Assembly: GCA_003446775.1 (NCBI GenBank)
Contig: DMCH01000122.1
Location: 4,097-12,854, forward strand
DNA from: Chloroflexota bacterium
GTDB lineage: Bacteria; Chloroflexota; Dormibacteria; Dormibacterales; Dormibacteraceae
DNA: 8,758 nucleotides
Direction: 5' to 3'
Under the pieces are notes generated by a model. It made no database searches. It was not told where the DNA came from and saw only the letters and a list, made by a program, of their open reading frames with translations. This document shows positions 1 to 6,628 of the stretch, in pieces (position 1 is the stretch's first letter; every line of letters starts with the position of its first letter). The translations under genes and the position numbers were made by a program.

Positions 1-2615
1 AGCAGGTCGCACAGGAACGCCCGCGATGCGGGGAGAGTGGTCCGCAACCGCGCCTTGCACCGCTCTCCCCACGCCTCATAGAGCCGCATGATCGTCGCGT
101 CGGAATCCTCCGCGCGCTTGATCGCCTCGACGATCACCTCACGGGTGTCGATCTCGACCAGCGACCGGGATGAGCCGGCCGCCAGGTTTCCATGGGCAGG
201 CAGCAGCGAAGAGTTCAGATCCTCCGCGGCCTCGATGACCCCGGCCTTTCGGAAATCCCCCTGATGCGGCATCAGGGCGTAAGTGAACTGGTGGCCGCCG
301 ACGTCGGCAGTCGGGTCCGGATGCGTCGGCCCGCGTAACAGCGAGAGTCGCATCACCGATCCGTGGATGTCATAGCCGTGCTTGCAGTCGTTGAGCAAAG
401 CGACGCCGTAGTCGCCGTCACCCAGATCCGCCCAGCGCTGCGCGCAAACCTCGAACATCGCCTTGGCCTGGCTCGTGTCCTCGTGCGTCGGGCGCCGGAG
501 GTGGCCGAACTGGATCTCGTACGTCGCCTCGCGCGCTTCAACGGTCACCGGGAACGCGACCTTCAGCATCTTGTGGCGCTCCTGCCAATCGACAAACGTC
601 TCGAAACGCAGCACTCGCGAACCTGCGTCCAGCGACATGGTCTGGAACAACCATGACTCGCCGAACCTACGTCCGAGCGCGAGCAGTCCACGGAGCCCGC
701 CGCGCCGCTCAATCTTCTCGATCGCAGTCACTTCCACGAATGAATCGCGGTGCTCGGCGTCGAGATCCCACGCATCCCAGCGCGTCGGGTTGTCGTCGTG
801 CAGCTGCAGCAGGTTTCCCCGCCCGCTCAGCACCTCGCGATTGGCTTCCTTGTCCCAGATCGAGGTCAGGACGGCTCGGTCGTCCCATTCGACTCGGAGC
901 AGCTCGTTCTCCATCCTGTGGTCCATGACGGAGACCTCGGGTTCGCTTGGGTGCGGGACGACAAACGCCCATCCGCAGGACGGAGCCTCTATGCGCGCGT
1001 ATTCGCCGCCCAGGCTCACCACCTCGGTGCGCGGATGAGAGGTCGAGTTGAAGGCCGTCAACACTTCGCCCTCGCCCGCGATCGAGGACATCGCCGCCTC
1101 GGCGATTTCATTAGCACGGTCCGAAACGTGCTCGAGGTCGCGCTCGGCCTCCTCGTACACCCAATCGATGCTCGAGCCCGGCAGGATGTCGTGGAACTGG
1201 TTGAGCAGCAGCGTCTGCCACAGCGCGCTCAGCTCGATCGACGGATACGCGCCGCCAGCCGCCACCGACCACATCTCCGCCTCACGGAGAGCTTGCTGGG
1301 CGAGGCGATTCAGCCGCTTCGTCCGCGACTGGCTCGTGTAGGTGCCGCGGTGCAGCTCGAAGTAAAGCTCGCCGACCGAGGTCGCCAGGCCGTTCGCTTC
1401 GGCGGCCGCGGCCTCAAAAAAATCTCCGGCGCGACCCATCTCGACGCCCAGCCGGTGCGCCGACTCGATCATCTCCGGCTGAGGGCCGCCACCTCCGTCA
1501 CCCCAACCGAACAGGTAGAGCGACCTGTGCGAGCTCTGGCCGTCCTTGAAGTTGCGGATGCTCTGTTCAACTTCCTCGGGCCTGAAGCTGCCGTTGTAGG
1601 TGTCGGAGGGTGGGAAGTGGGTGAAGATGCGCGTCCCGTCGATCCCCTCCCAAATAAAGGTGTGGTGCTCGGGCTTGTTGGTGTCGTTCCAGGAGAGCTT
1701 CTGGGTGAGGAAGAAATCGCAGCCCGCTGCAGAGACGAGCTGAGGTAGGTTGCCCGGGTAGCCGAACACGTCGGGCAGCCACAGGATTTTGGTCTCGTAT
1801 CCGAACTCCTGCATGAAGAAGCGCTTGCCTTGCAGCATCTGGCGGACCAACGACTCGCCAGAGGGCAGGTTGCAGTCGGCCTCGACCCACATCGCGCCCA
1901 CCGGCTCCCACTGGCCGGTCGCGACCTTATCCTTGATGCTGCGGTAGATATCGGGGTAGTACTCCTTCATCCACGCGTACTGGGCAGGCTGCGAGGCGGC
2001 GAAGACGTAATCGGGGTGCTCATCCATCAACGCGAGCTGCGTCGACCAGCTGCGCGCGACTTTTCGCTTGGCTTCCCGGATGGGCCATTCCCAGGCGGTG
2101 TCGATGTGGGCGTGACCGACGGCGGTAATGCGGTGTTGAGGGTCGAAGCGCGCTTCGCTGATTTTCTCAACAGGTGAATCGCGAATGGCGAGCTCGGCCT
2201 GCCTCAAAACGAAGGCCGGCTCGGGCGATTGGCGCAAGGCGAGCATCGAAGGTGCGGGCTCCGGCCCCGCTTCGGTGGCGCGCGGGTTGGCCGCCGCTTC
2301 GAGATAAAAATCGACCTCCGGGCCACCGATCGGCAGCCAGCGGTGGTTGGGGTCGACCCCGCGCCAGGGCTTGCCGTCCTTCCAGGCCAGAGCCTCGCAG
2401 GTGAATCCGGTCGGCCCGTCGAAGCCGAGGTCGAAGCATGCGACCACGCGCTGCCCCCGGCCAACTTCCGGCGCCCGGCCACCACTTAGAGTGACGTGAA
2501 ACCACGTCGTGCTCCAGGGTGGGCCCCACTTGTCGCCAACTTTGATCGGCGCGAACTCGCCGCGAATGGCGTCGGCGTAGCTGATTGGCTCGCCGCGCAC
2601 GGAAAACGCTGTCAA
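1..2615 (-). CDS. Alpha-mannosidase, glycoside hydrolase family 38 (Ams1-type), 3' end outside window
   Basis: Hydrolyses alpha-D-mannosidic bonds, probably in the cytoplasm since no signal peptide is seen. The 871 codons visible read without a break. Residues 1 to about 160 resemble the N-terminal beta domain of Ams1-type enzymes. The catalytic domain follows, with GHAHIDTAWEW (zinc ligands expected at His170 and Asp172), MWVEADCNLPSGES around 242-254, LWLPDVFGYPGNLPQ with the likely nucleophile Asp282, a GWGDGGGGP loop near 370-378, ELYFELHRGTYTSQ, and NQFHDILPGS with the fourth expected zinc ligand, His475. The C-terminal beta domains contain YGVALLNDCKHGYDIHG and FTYALMPHQG. The last residues visible resemble the run-in to the family C-terminus, so perhaps 40-60 residues are missing. 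An in-frame TAG at 2645-2643 leaves TTG at 2615 or GTG at 2600 as starts; TTG was chosen to keep the family-like residues before VRGEP. Substrate and linkage preference cannot be read from sequence. Confidence 0.95.
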   Translation of the reverse strand, partial: MTAFSVRGEPISYADAIRGEFAPIKVGDKWGPPWSTTWFHVTLSGGRAPEVGRGQRVVACFDLGFDGPTGFTCEALAWKDGKPWRGVDPNHRWLPIGGPEVDFYLEAAANPRATEAGPEPAPSMLALRQSPEPAFVLRQAELAIRDSPVEKISEARFDPQHRITAVGHAHIDTAWEWPIREAKRKVARSWSTQLALMDEHPDYVFAASQPAQYAWMKEYYPDIYRSIKDKVATGQWEPVGAMWVEADCNLPSGESLVRQMLQGKRFFMQEFGYETKILWLPDVFGYPGNLPQLVSAAGCDFFLTQKLSWNDTNKPEHHTFIWEGIDGTRIFTHFPPSDTYNGSFRPEEVEQSIRNFKDGQSSHRSLYLFGWGDGGGGPQPEMIESAHRLGVEMGRAGDFFEAAAAEANGLATSVGELYFELHRGTYTSQSRTKRLNRLAQQALREAEMWSVAAGGAYPSIELSALWQTLLLNQFHDILPGSSIDWVYEEAERDLEHVSDRANEIAEAAMSSIAGEGEVLTAFNSTSHPRTEVVSLGGEYARIEAPSCGWAFVVPHPSEPEVSVMDHRMENELLRVEWDDRAVLTSIWDKEANREVLSGRGNLLQLHDDNPTRWDAWDLDAEHRDSFVEVTAIEKIERRGGLRGLLALGRRFGESWLFQTMSLDAGSRVLRFETFVDWQERHKMLKVAFPVTVEAREATYEIQFGHLRRPTHEDTSQAKAMFEVCAQRWADLGDGDYGVALLNDCKHGYDIHGSVMRLSLLRGPTHPDPTADVGGHQFTYALMPHQGDFRKAGVIEAAEDLNSSLLPAHGNLAAGSSRSLVEIDTREVIVEAIKRAEDSDATIMRLYEAWGERCKARLRTTLPASRAFLCDL

Positions 2616-2624
2616 CTCGAGAGG

Positions 2625-2630
2625 AGTATT
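2625..2630 (-). promoter_or_regulatory. Possible -10 element for the mannosidase gene
   Basis: On the minus strand AATACT ends 9 bases before the TTG start at 2615. It matches the -10 consensus at the second, third and last positions. No good -35 hexamer lies about 17 bases upstream, and no Shine-Dalgarno sequence precedes the TTG. It would overlap the -35 region of the divergent GNAT gene. This is a weak call made from spacing alone. Confidence 0.2.
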
Positions 2631-2647
2631 CGTCTCGTCAGTCTAGT

Positions 2648-2653
2648 TAGCCT
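2648..2653 (+). promoter_or_regulatory. Possible -10 element placing a leaderless start for the GNAT gene
   Basis: TAGCCT fits the TANNNT pattern and ends 8 bases before GTG at 2662, the distance expected if transcription begins at the start codon. No Shine-Dalgarno sequence lies just upstream. The GAGGAG at 2621-2626 is about 35 bases away, too far to serve. This spacing favours GTG 2662 over the upstream TTG codons at 2653 and 2656. No clear -35 is visible. Confidence 0.35.
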
Positions 2654-2661
2654 TGTTGGCG

Positions 2662-3096
2662 GTGACTGTTCGCATCGAGGCCGCCACTGAGGCCACGCCT
2701 GAGCTGCGAGATGCGCTGGCGGTGCTCCTGCCCCAGCTCAACCCCTCGCTTCCGATCCCAAGCCTCGACCACCTGGCCGCGGTCGTGGCCGATCCCACGG
2801 CCACGCTCCTGGTCGCGCGCGATGGGCCGCACATCGTGGGCACCGCGGCGGTGGTCGTCTACACGACCCCGATCTGGGTCAAGGCGCGAATCGAGGATGT
2901 GGTCGTAGACCAGGCCGCGCGTGGGCATGGCGTGGGCGAGGCTCTCGTCAAAGCCTGCGTAGAGGTCGCGCGCGGGCGGGGAGCCGGCATCGTCGAGCTC
3001 CAGTCGGCCCGATCGCGCGAGGCTGCCAACCGCCTCTACCCGCGGCTGGGATTCGAGCTCCGCGACAGCAACGTCTACCGGCTGAATCTGCGCTAG
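2662..3096 (+). CDS. GNAT-family N-acetyltransferase
   Basis: Predicted small cytoplasmic acetyltransferase that uses acetyl-CoA to acetylate an amine; the substrate is unknown. The protein is 144 residues from GTG 2662 (147 from TTG 2653), normal for a single GNAT domain. It shows the family order: an N-terminal strand and helix (VRIEAATEATPELRDAL), a central sheet (TLLVARDGPHIVGTAAVVVY), motif A with IEDVVVDQAARGHGVGEALV carrying the acetyl-CoA pyrophosphate loop RGHGVG, and motif B with EAANRLYPRLGFELRDSNVYR. The last stretch is typical of GNATs that end with the conserved aromatic-Gly-Phe segment. It diverges from the mannosidase gene across less than 50 bases and converges on the oligoendopeptidase gene with a 4-base overlap. 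Family assignment is firm; a biological role cannot be assigned, and a link to the mannosidase is not implied. Confidence 0.9.
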   Translation: MTVRIEAATEATPELRDALAVLLPQLNPSLPIPSLDHLAAVVADPTATLLVARDGPHIVGTAAVVVYTTPIWVKARIEDVVVDQAARGHGVGEALVKACVEVARGRGAGIVELQSARSREAANRLYPRLGFELRDSNVYRLNLR

Positions 3097-4904
3097 CTGA
3101 GCAGCTTCTCCAGCCGCGTCACGGTGTCGGCCAGGGCGGCGAATGCCGCGTCAACCGGCTCCGTTGATGACATGTCCACGCCGGCGAGCCTCAATCCGTC
3201 CAGCGGATACATCGAGCCTCCGCTCTTGAGGAACGCGATGTAAGCCTCGGCGGCGCCTGGATCCCCGGCCGCGACCCTGTTCGCCAGGTGGTGAGCGCCG
3301 GCGATCCCCGTGGCGTACTGGTAGACGTAGAAGTTGCTGTAGAGATGGGTGTGGAATTGCGCCCACGTCGAGCCGGCCCGGTCGCGATCCGGCCCGCTGA
3401 TGTCGACCTCGTCGCCGTAGACCTCTCGGATTAAGTTGGCCGTCAGGTCGTTCAAGTAGGCGGCCGTGATCGGGCCTCCCCGCTCGACCCGCTCATGCAG
3501 CTCGAGCTCGAGCCTCGCCAGCGTGGGCATTATGAAGAAGTAGCGATAGAAATTCGCCATGGCCTCTTCGAGCACCGCGATCTGGAACTCGGGGTCGGTT
3601 TGGGTGTCGAGCAGGTATCGCCGCGTGAGGGCCTGGTGCATGTTAGATGCCACCTCGGCCTGAAACAGGCCGTAGTTGGAGTAGACGAATGGCTGCGTCC
3701 CGCGCGCGTAGTGCGAGTGCATCGAGTGTCCGAGCTCATGGGCGAGCGTGCTCATCGCGAAGATATCGTCGTTGTAGCTCATGAAGATGAACGGGAATGT
3801 GTCCGGCACGCCGGTCGAGAAGGCGCCCATCCGCTTGCCCTTGTTCGGATAGACGTCGACCCACCGCTGTTCGAGCGCCCCCTTACGCAGGGTCCGCACG
3901 TACTCCTCCCCAAGCGGAGCGACGCCTGCGGCCACCCATTCGACCGCCTGCTCGTACGGAACCTGCAGCCTAAAGTCTTGAAGGGGGGCGCGCGTGTCAT
4001 GAGCCTTGAGCACGTCGAGGCCCAGCGTCTGGCGCCGAAGGCGCCAGTAGCGGTGCCACGTGCCCAAGTTGGCCCGAAACGCCTGGATGATGTTGTGGAA
4101 GACCTCAGGCGGGATGAACGCCTGCTCGAGCGCCGCACGCAGAGAAGACGCGTACCCGCGCGCGCGCGCGTAGAACACATCGCGCTTGATTCCGGCCGCC
4201 AGGCTGGTGGCCATCGTGTTTTGCAGGGCGAGGTGAGCGTCCGCATAGCTCTCGTATGCGGTGCGCCTGATGGATGGGTCGGGGCTCGTGAGCAGCGCTC
4301 CGATGGTGCCCTGGGCCACCTCCTCTGTACCCTCCACGCCGACCGCGGGTGGAAACTTCATGTCTGCGTTCGCGAGCACGCTGTGCGCCGAGATGGCGCT
4401 CGCGAGCGGGTCCGATACCTGCGTGAGGATCTCCTCGACCTCGGGCGATCGCACATGGCTCTGCAGCCTCTCGAGGCGGTCGAAGTAGTGTCCGAGGTGG
4501 GCGAGCCGAGGGGACTTCGCGACCCATTCGCGCAACCTCGGAAAACCGATCGCGATCATCTCGGGCAGCGCGAACGACATCGCCGCCCCGAGCTGCGCGG
4601 CTGCCGTTCGCGTGCGATCGGTGCGTGCGACGCCAACCTGGTTGGTGACGTCCACCGAGTACGACATGGTGCTGTACACGGTCAGCTTGCCGAAAAGGCG
4701 CTGCAGCCTTTCGGTCGCGTCGAACCAGTCGGCGAGCGTGTCGGGCGAGTCGCCAAGATGACCTTTGAACTCGGCCAGGTCTGGCAGTCGGGCGAGCACG
4801 GTCTCGAGGGCGGAATCCCACGCGGCCTCGTCGGGAAAGACGCTGGCCGCGTCCCAAGTGAAGCGCGCATCCACTTCAGCCCGGGCGGGCAGCGTCCTGG
4901 CCAC
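3093..4904 (-). CDS. pepF: Oligoendopeptidase F-like zinc metallopeptidase, family M3B
   Basis: Cytoplasmic zinc peptidase that cleaves short oligopeptides, typically 7-17 residues in characterised PepF enzymes, for peptide recycling. At 603 residues it has the usual family length. The N-terminal two-thirds is helical (PepF N-terminal domain, roughly 10-190), followed by the M3 catalytic domain. The zinc site is AHELGHSMHSHYA with His389, catalytic Glu390 and His393; the third ligand is probably Glu417 in LFQAEVASN. Near the C-terminus, NFYVYQYATG (about 524-533) matches the tyrosine-rich substrate-binding segment of the family. There is no signal peptide. GTG at 4904 is chosen because MARTLPARAEVDARFTWD begins as family members do and a -10-like TACGCT lies 8 bases upstream; no Shine-Dalgarno sequence is present. 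The gene diverges from the alpha/beta hydrolase gene across 45 bases and shares its stop tetranucleotide with the GNAT gene. Confidence 0.96.
   Translation of the reverse strand: MARTLPARAEVDARFTWDAASVFPDEAAWDSALETVLARLPDLAEFKGHLGDSPDTLADWFDATERLQRLFGKLTVYSTMSYSVDVTNQVGVARTDRTRTAAAQLGAAMSFALPEMIAIGFPRLREWVAKSPRLAHLGHYFDRLERLQSHVRSPEVEEILTQVSDPLASAISAHSVLANADMKFPPAVGVEGTEEVAQGTIGALLTSPDPSIRRTAYESYADAHLALQNTMATSLAAGIKRDVFYARARGYASSLRAALEQAFIPPEVFHNIIQAFRANLGTWHRYWRLRRQTLGLDVLKAHDTRAPLQDFRLQVPYEQAVEWVAAGVAPLGEEYVRTLRKGALEQRWVDVYPNKGKRMGAFSTGVPDTFPFIFMSYNDDIFAMSTLAHELGHSMHSHYARGTQPFVYSNYGLFQAEVASNMHQALTRRYLLDTQTDPEFQIAVLEEAMANFYRYFFIMPTLARLELELHERVERGGPITAAYLNDLTANLIREVYGDEVDISGPDRDRAGSTWAQFHTHLYSNFYVYQYATGIAGAHHLANRVAAGDPGAAEAYIAFLKSGGSMYPLDGLRLAGVDMSSTEPVDAAFAALADTVTRLEKLLS
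4157..4170. repeat. (CG)7 alternating dinucleotide tract inside pepF
   Basis: Fourteen bases of uninterrupted alternating C and G lie within the pepF coding region. They encode most of the Ala-Arg-Ala-Arg stretch around residues 246-250. Such tracts can slip in replication and can adopt Z-DNA, but here the reading frame is intact. In GC-rich DNA it may be only codon choice for alternating Ala and Arg. Confidence 0.8.
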
Positions 4905-4912
4905 GGCCGCTA

Positions 4913-4918
4913 AGCGTA
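4913..4918 (-). promoter_or_regulatory. Probable -10 element for pepF (leaderless)
   Basis: On the minus strand TACGCT (TANNNT) is followed by 8 bases and then the GTG start at 4904. That places the expected transcription start at or beside the start codon. No Shine-Dalgarno sequence is present in the gap. TTGAAC lies only 8 bases upstream, too close to act as a normal -35. The element overlaps the -35 zone of the divergent hydrolase promoter, so the two could compete for polymerase. Confidence 0.4.
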
Positions 4919-4936
4919 CCGATTTCGTTCAAGTCC

Positions 4937-4942
4937 TAGGAT
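4937..4942 (+). promoter_or_regulatory. Probable -10 element for the hydrolase-ccdA operon (leaderless)
   Basis: TAGGAT (TANNNT) sits exactly 7 bases before ATG 4950, the spacing expected of a leaderless transcript. No good -35 is visible at 16-18 bases upstream. The embedded AGGA could alternatively act as a weak Shine-Dalgarno 8 bases from the ATG, so this motif alone does not prove leaderless initiation. The CCTAGG palindrome at 4935-4940 overlaps it. Confidence 0.4.
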
Positions 4943-4949
4943 TGGGCCG

Positions 4950-5837
4950 ATGCCACGGACGCGCGCCAATGGGGTCGACATCGAGTACGAGGAATTCGGC
5001 GATCCGAAAGCCGCGCCGCTGCTCCTCGTGACCGGCCTCGGCGCCCAGATGATCAGCTGGGACGATGCCTTCTGCGAGCAGCTTGCAGCCCGTGGCTTCC
5101 GCGTCATCCGCTTCGACAATCGGGACTCCGGCCTGTCCACGCGGATGGAAGCCGCGGGGCCGCCAGACATGGCGGCTGCGCTCATGGGCGAGCCTCACCC
5201 CGCGTACACGCTCGATGACATGGCCGCCGATGCTGCCGGCCTGCTCGATGCGCTGGGTATCGAAGCCGCGCATATCGTCGGGGCGTCGATGGGCGGCTAC
5301 ATCTCCCAGCTCATCGCGATCAACCACCCAGGCCGCGTCCTCTCGCTGACCTCGATCATGTCCGGGCCCAGCCGGGACGAAGGGGTTCCTCCGACGCCCG
5401 AAGCAGCGGCCGTTTTGTTCGCCAAGCCGCCATCGAGCCGCGAGGAAAGCATCGAGATGGCGCTGGCGGGTCGCCGGGCGTTCATCGGTTCCGGGGATCC
5501 TTTCGACGAGGCATTCGAGCGCGCGAAGGCAACGCGTGCGGTCCAGCGCGCCTATTACCCGGTCGGGACCGGCAGGCAGCTGCTTGCGATCATCGCCGCC
5601 GAGCCTCGACTCGAGCGCTTGCAAGGCGTTCGCATGCCCACGCTGGTGATCCACGGCCAGGACGACATTTTGGTGCCGATCGAGAACGGTCGCATGGTCG
5701 CGGCCGCCGTGCCCGGCGCCCGCCTCCTCGAGCTCGAGGGCATGGGCCACGACATCCCCAAGCGGGTTTGGCCGCGGGTCATCGACGCCATCGCCGAAAC
5801 GGCTCGCAAGGCTAGCGTCCCGCAGCCGCACGCGTAG
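4950..5837 (+). CDS. Alpha/beta-fold hydrolase (esterase/lactonase-like)
   Basis: Predicted cytoplasmic serine hydrolase acting on an ester, lactone or similar bond; the natural substrate is unknown. The 295-residue protein is one alpha/beta-hydrolase domain. The oxyanion-hole strand is PLLLVTGLGAQMISWDD (about 23-39), followed by RGFRVIRFDNRDSGLST, which is characteristic of the RdmC/PcaD-like branch of the fold. The nucleophile elbow is GASMGGY with Ser113, the acid is most likely Asp239 in HGQDDILVP, and the catalytic histidine is His267 in GMGHDIP, so the triad is complete. A cap region lies around 140-220. No signal peptide or membrane segment is present. The first ATG fits, with a -10-like TAGGAT 7 bases upstream. 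Its stop overlaps the ccdA start by one base, suggesting co-transcription and possibly coupled translation. Resemblance to enol-lactonases and methylesterases is at family level only. Confidence 0.92.
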   Translation: MPRTRANGVDIEYEEFGDPKAAPLLLVTGLGAQMISWDDAFCEQLAARGFRVIRFDNRDSGLSTRMEAAGPPDMAAALMGEPHPAYTLDDMAADAAGLLDALGIEAAHIVGASMGGYISQLIAINHPGRVLSLTSIMSGPSRDEGVPPTPEAAAVLFAKPPSSREESIEMALAGRRAFIGSGDPFDEAFERAKATRAVQRAYYPVGTGRQLLAIIAAEPRLERLQGVRMPTLVIHGQDDILVPIENGRMVAAAVPGARLLELEGMGHDIPKRVWPRVIDAIAETARKASVPQPHA

Positions 5838-6622
5838 TGGTTGTGCTCGCCGGTAGCCTCGACGGCGTCAGTCCGGCGCTGGCGGTCCTCGCCGGTCTCG
5901 TCTCATTCGTGTCGCCATGCGTACTGCCGCTGGTGCCGGCGTACCTCGCATATCTCGGCGCGCGGGCGGGGCAGCCGGTGGCGGTGACGGCATCAGGCGC
6001 TGGAGGCGCCGCCGCCATCACACCGGAGACAAGCTCGCCATCGCTGCCCGTCGTCACCGCCGGCCTCGGGTTCGTGGCCGGCCTGTCGCTGATCTTCATC
6101 CTGTTCTTCTATTTGTTCTCATTCGCCGTCCAGCCCATCCGCGCTTACGTGCCGGTGGTGGCCGGCCTGTTCGTCATCGCGTTCGCGCTCCATGTGGCCG
6201 GCGTGATCCGCCTCCCGTTTCTGGATCGCGAGTACCGGGTCATGGACCGAGCACCGTCCAGGGGCGGCGTCGCCGGCGGATTCGTCCTGGGCATGGGCTT
6301 TGCTAGCGGGTGGACGCCGTGCATCGGCGTCACCTTGGGCGCGGTGCTCAGCTCGGCTGTCACGACCGGGACCACCAGCCAGGGGCTGGTGTTGATGGTC
6401 GCCTACTGCCTGGGGCTCGGGCTCCCATTCGTCGCGCTGGCGTTTGCCCTCGAGCGAGCCCGGCCGCTGATTCGCGTCATCAACAGCCATCGCCGGGCGA
6501 TCGACCTCGTTTCGGCTGGAGTCCTGCTGGTGATGGGATTGCTGCTGTTGACGAACAAGCTGACGATCCTGTCAGCCGGGATCACCCAACTGGTCCCGTC
6601 CTGGCCCTCGGGGAGCCTCTGA
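5837..6622 (+). CDS. ccdA: CcdA/DsbD-type membrane thiol-disulfide transporter
   Basis: Integral membrane protein that passes reducing equivalents from cytoplasmic thioredoxin across the membrane to extracytoplasmic thiol proteins, used in cytochrome c maturation and related envelope redox work. It has 261 residues and about six membrane segments (roughly 13-33, 72-97, 103-123, 146-176, 183-205, 223-243). The two signature cysteines are both present: Cys28 in SFVSPCVLPLVPAYLAYL and Cys162 in GWTPCIGVTLGAVL. These are the redox pair of the DsbD transmembrane domain family. The loop between segments 1 and 2 (about 44-70) is long and rich in Ala, Gly, Ser and Thr. There is no fused thioredoxin domain, so this is CcdA rather than full DsbD. 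The GTG start overlaps the hydrolase TAG by one base (TAGTG); a second in-frame GTG lies at 5843. No thioredoxin-like, ResA/TlpA, ResB or cytochrome gene adjoins it in the window. Confidence 0.92.
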   Translation: MVVLAGSLDGVSPALAVLAGLVSFVSPCVLPLVPAYLAYLGARAGQPVAVTASGAGGAAAITPETSSPSLPVVTAGLGFVAGLSLIFILFFYLFSFAVQPIRAYVPVVAGLFVIAFALHVAGVIRLPFLDREYRVMDRAPSRGGVAGGFVLGMGFASGWTPCIGVTLGAVLSSAVTTGTTSQGLVLMVAYCLGLGLPFVALAFALERARPLIRVINSHRRAIDLVSAGVLLVMGLLLLTNKLTILSAGITQLVPSWPSGSL

Positions 6623-6628
6623 CGGGTC

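Noticed and set aside
750..1748. 332-residue open frame on the plus strand antisense to the mannosidase
   Set aside because: The minus strand here carries the GH38 GWGDGGGGP and NQFHDILPGS motifs. The plus-strand product shows no domain.
2621..2626. GAGGAG as a Shine-Dalgarno site for the GNAT gene
   Set aside because: It lies 26 or more bases before any in-frame start codon, beyond usable spacing.
3079..3116. Possible terminator: CGGCTG/CAGCCG outer stem (3079-3084 with 3111-3116) and an inner AGCT/AGCT stem at the GNAT-pepF junction
   Set aside because: The stems are short, the outer loop is about 26 bases, and there is no T-run on either side. It does not look like an intrinsic terminator.
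3495..4913. 472-residue open frame on the plus strand antisense to pepF
   Set aside because: It has no recognisable domain, is rich in Arg, Val, Glu, Gly and His in the manner of antisense GC-rich frames, and lies opposite a complete M3 peptidase with intact catalytic motifs.
4929..5831. 300-residue open frame on the minus strand antisense to the alpha/beta hydrolase
   Set aside because: It is opposite a hydrolase with a full Ser-Asp-His triad, overlaps the pepF promoter region, and has shadow-like composition.
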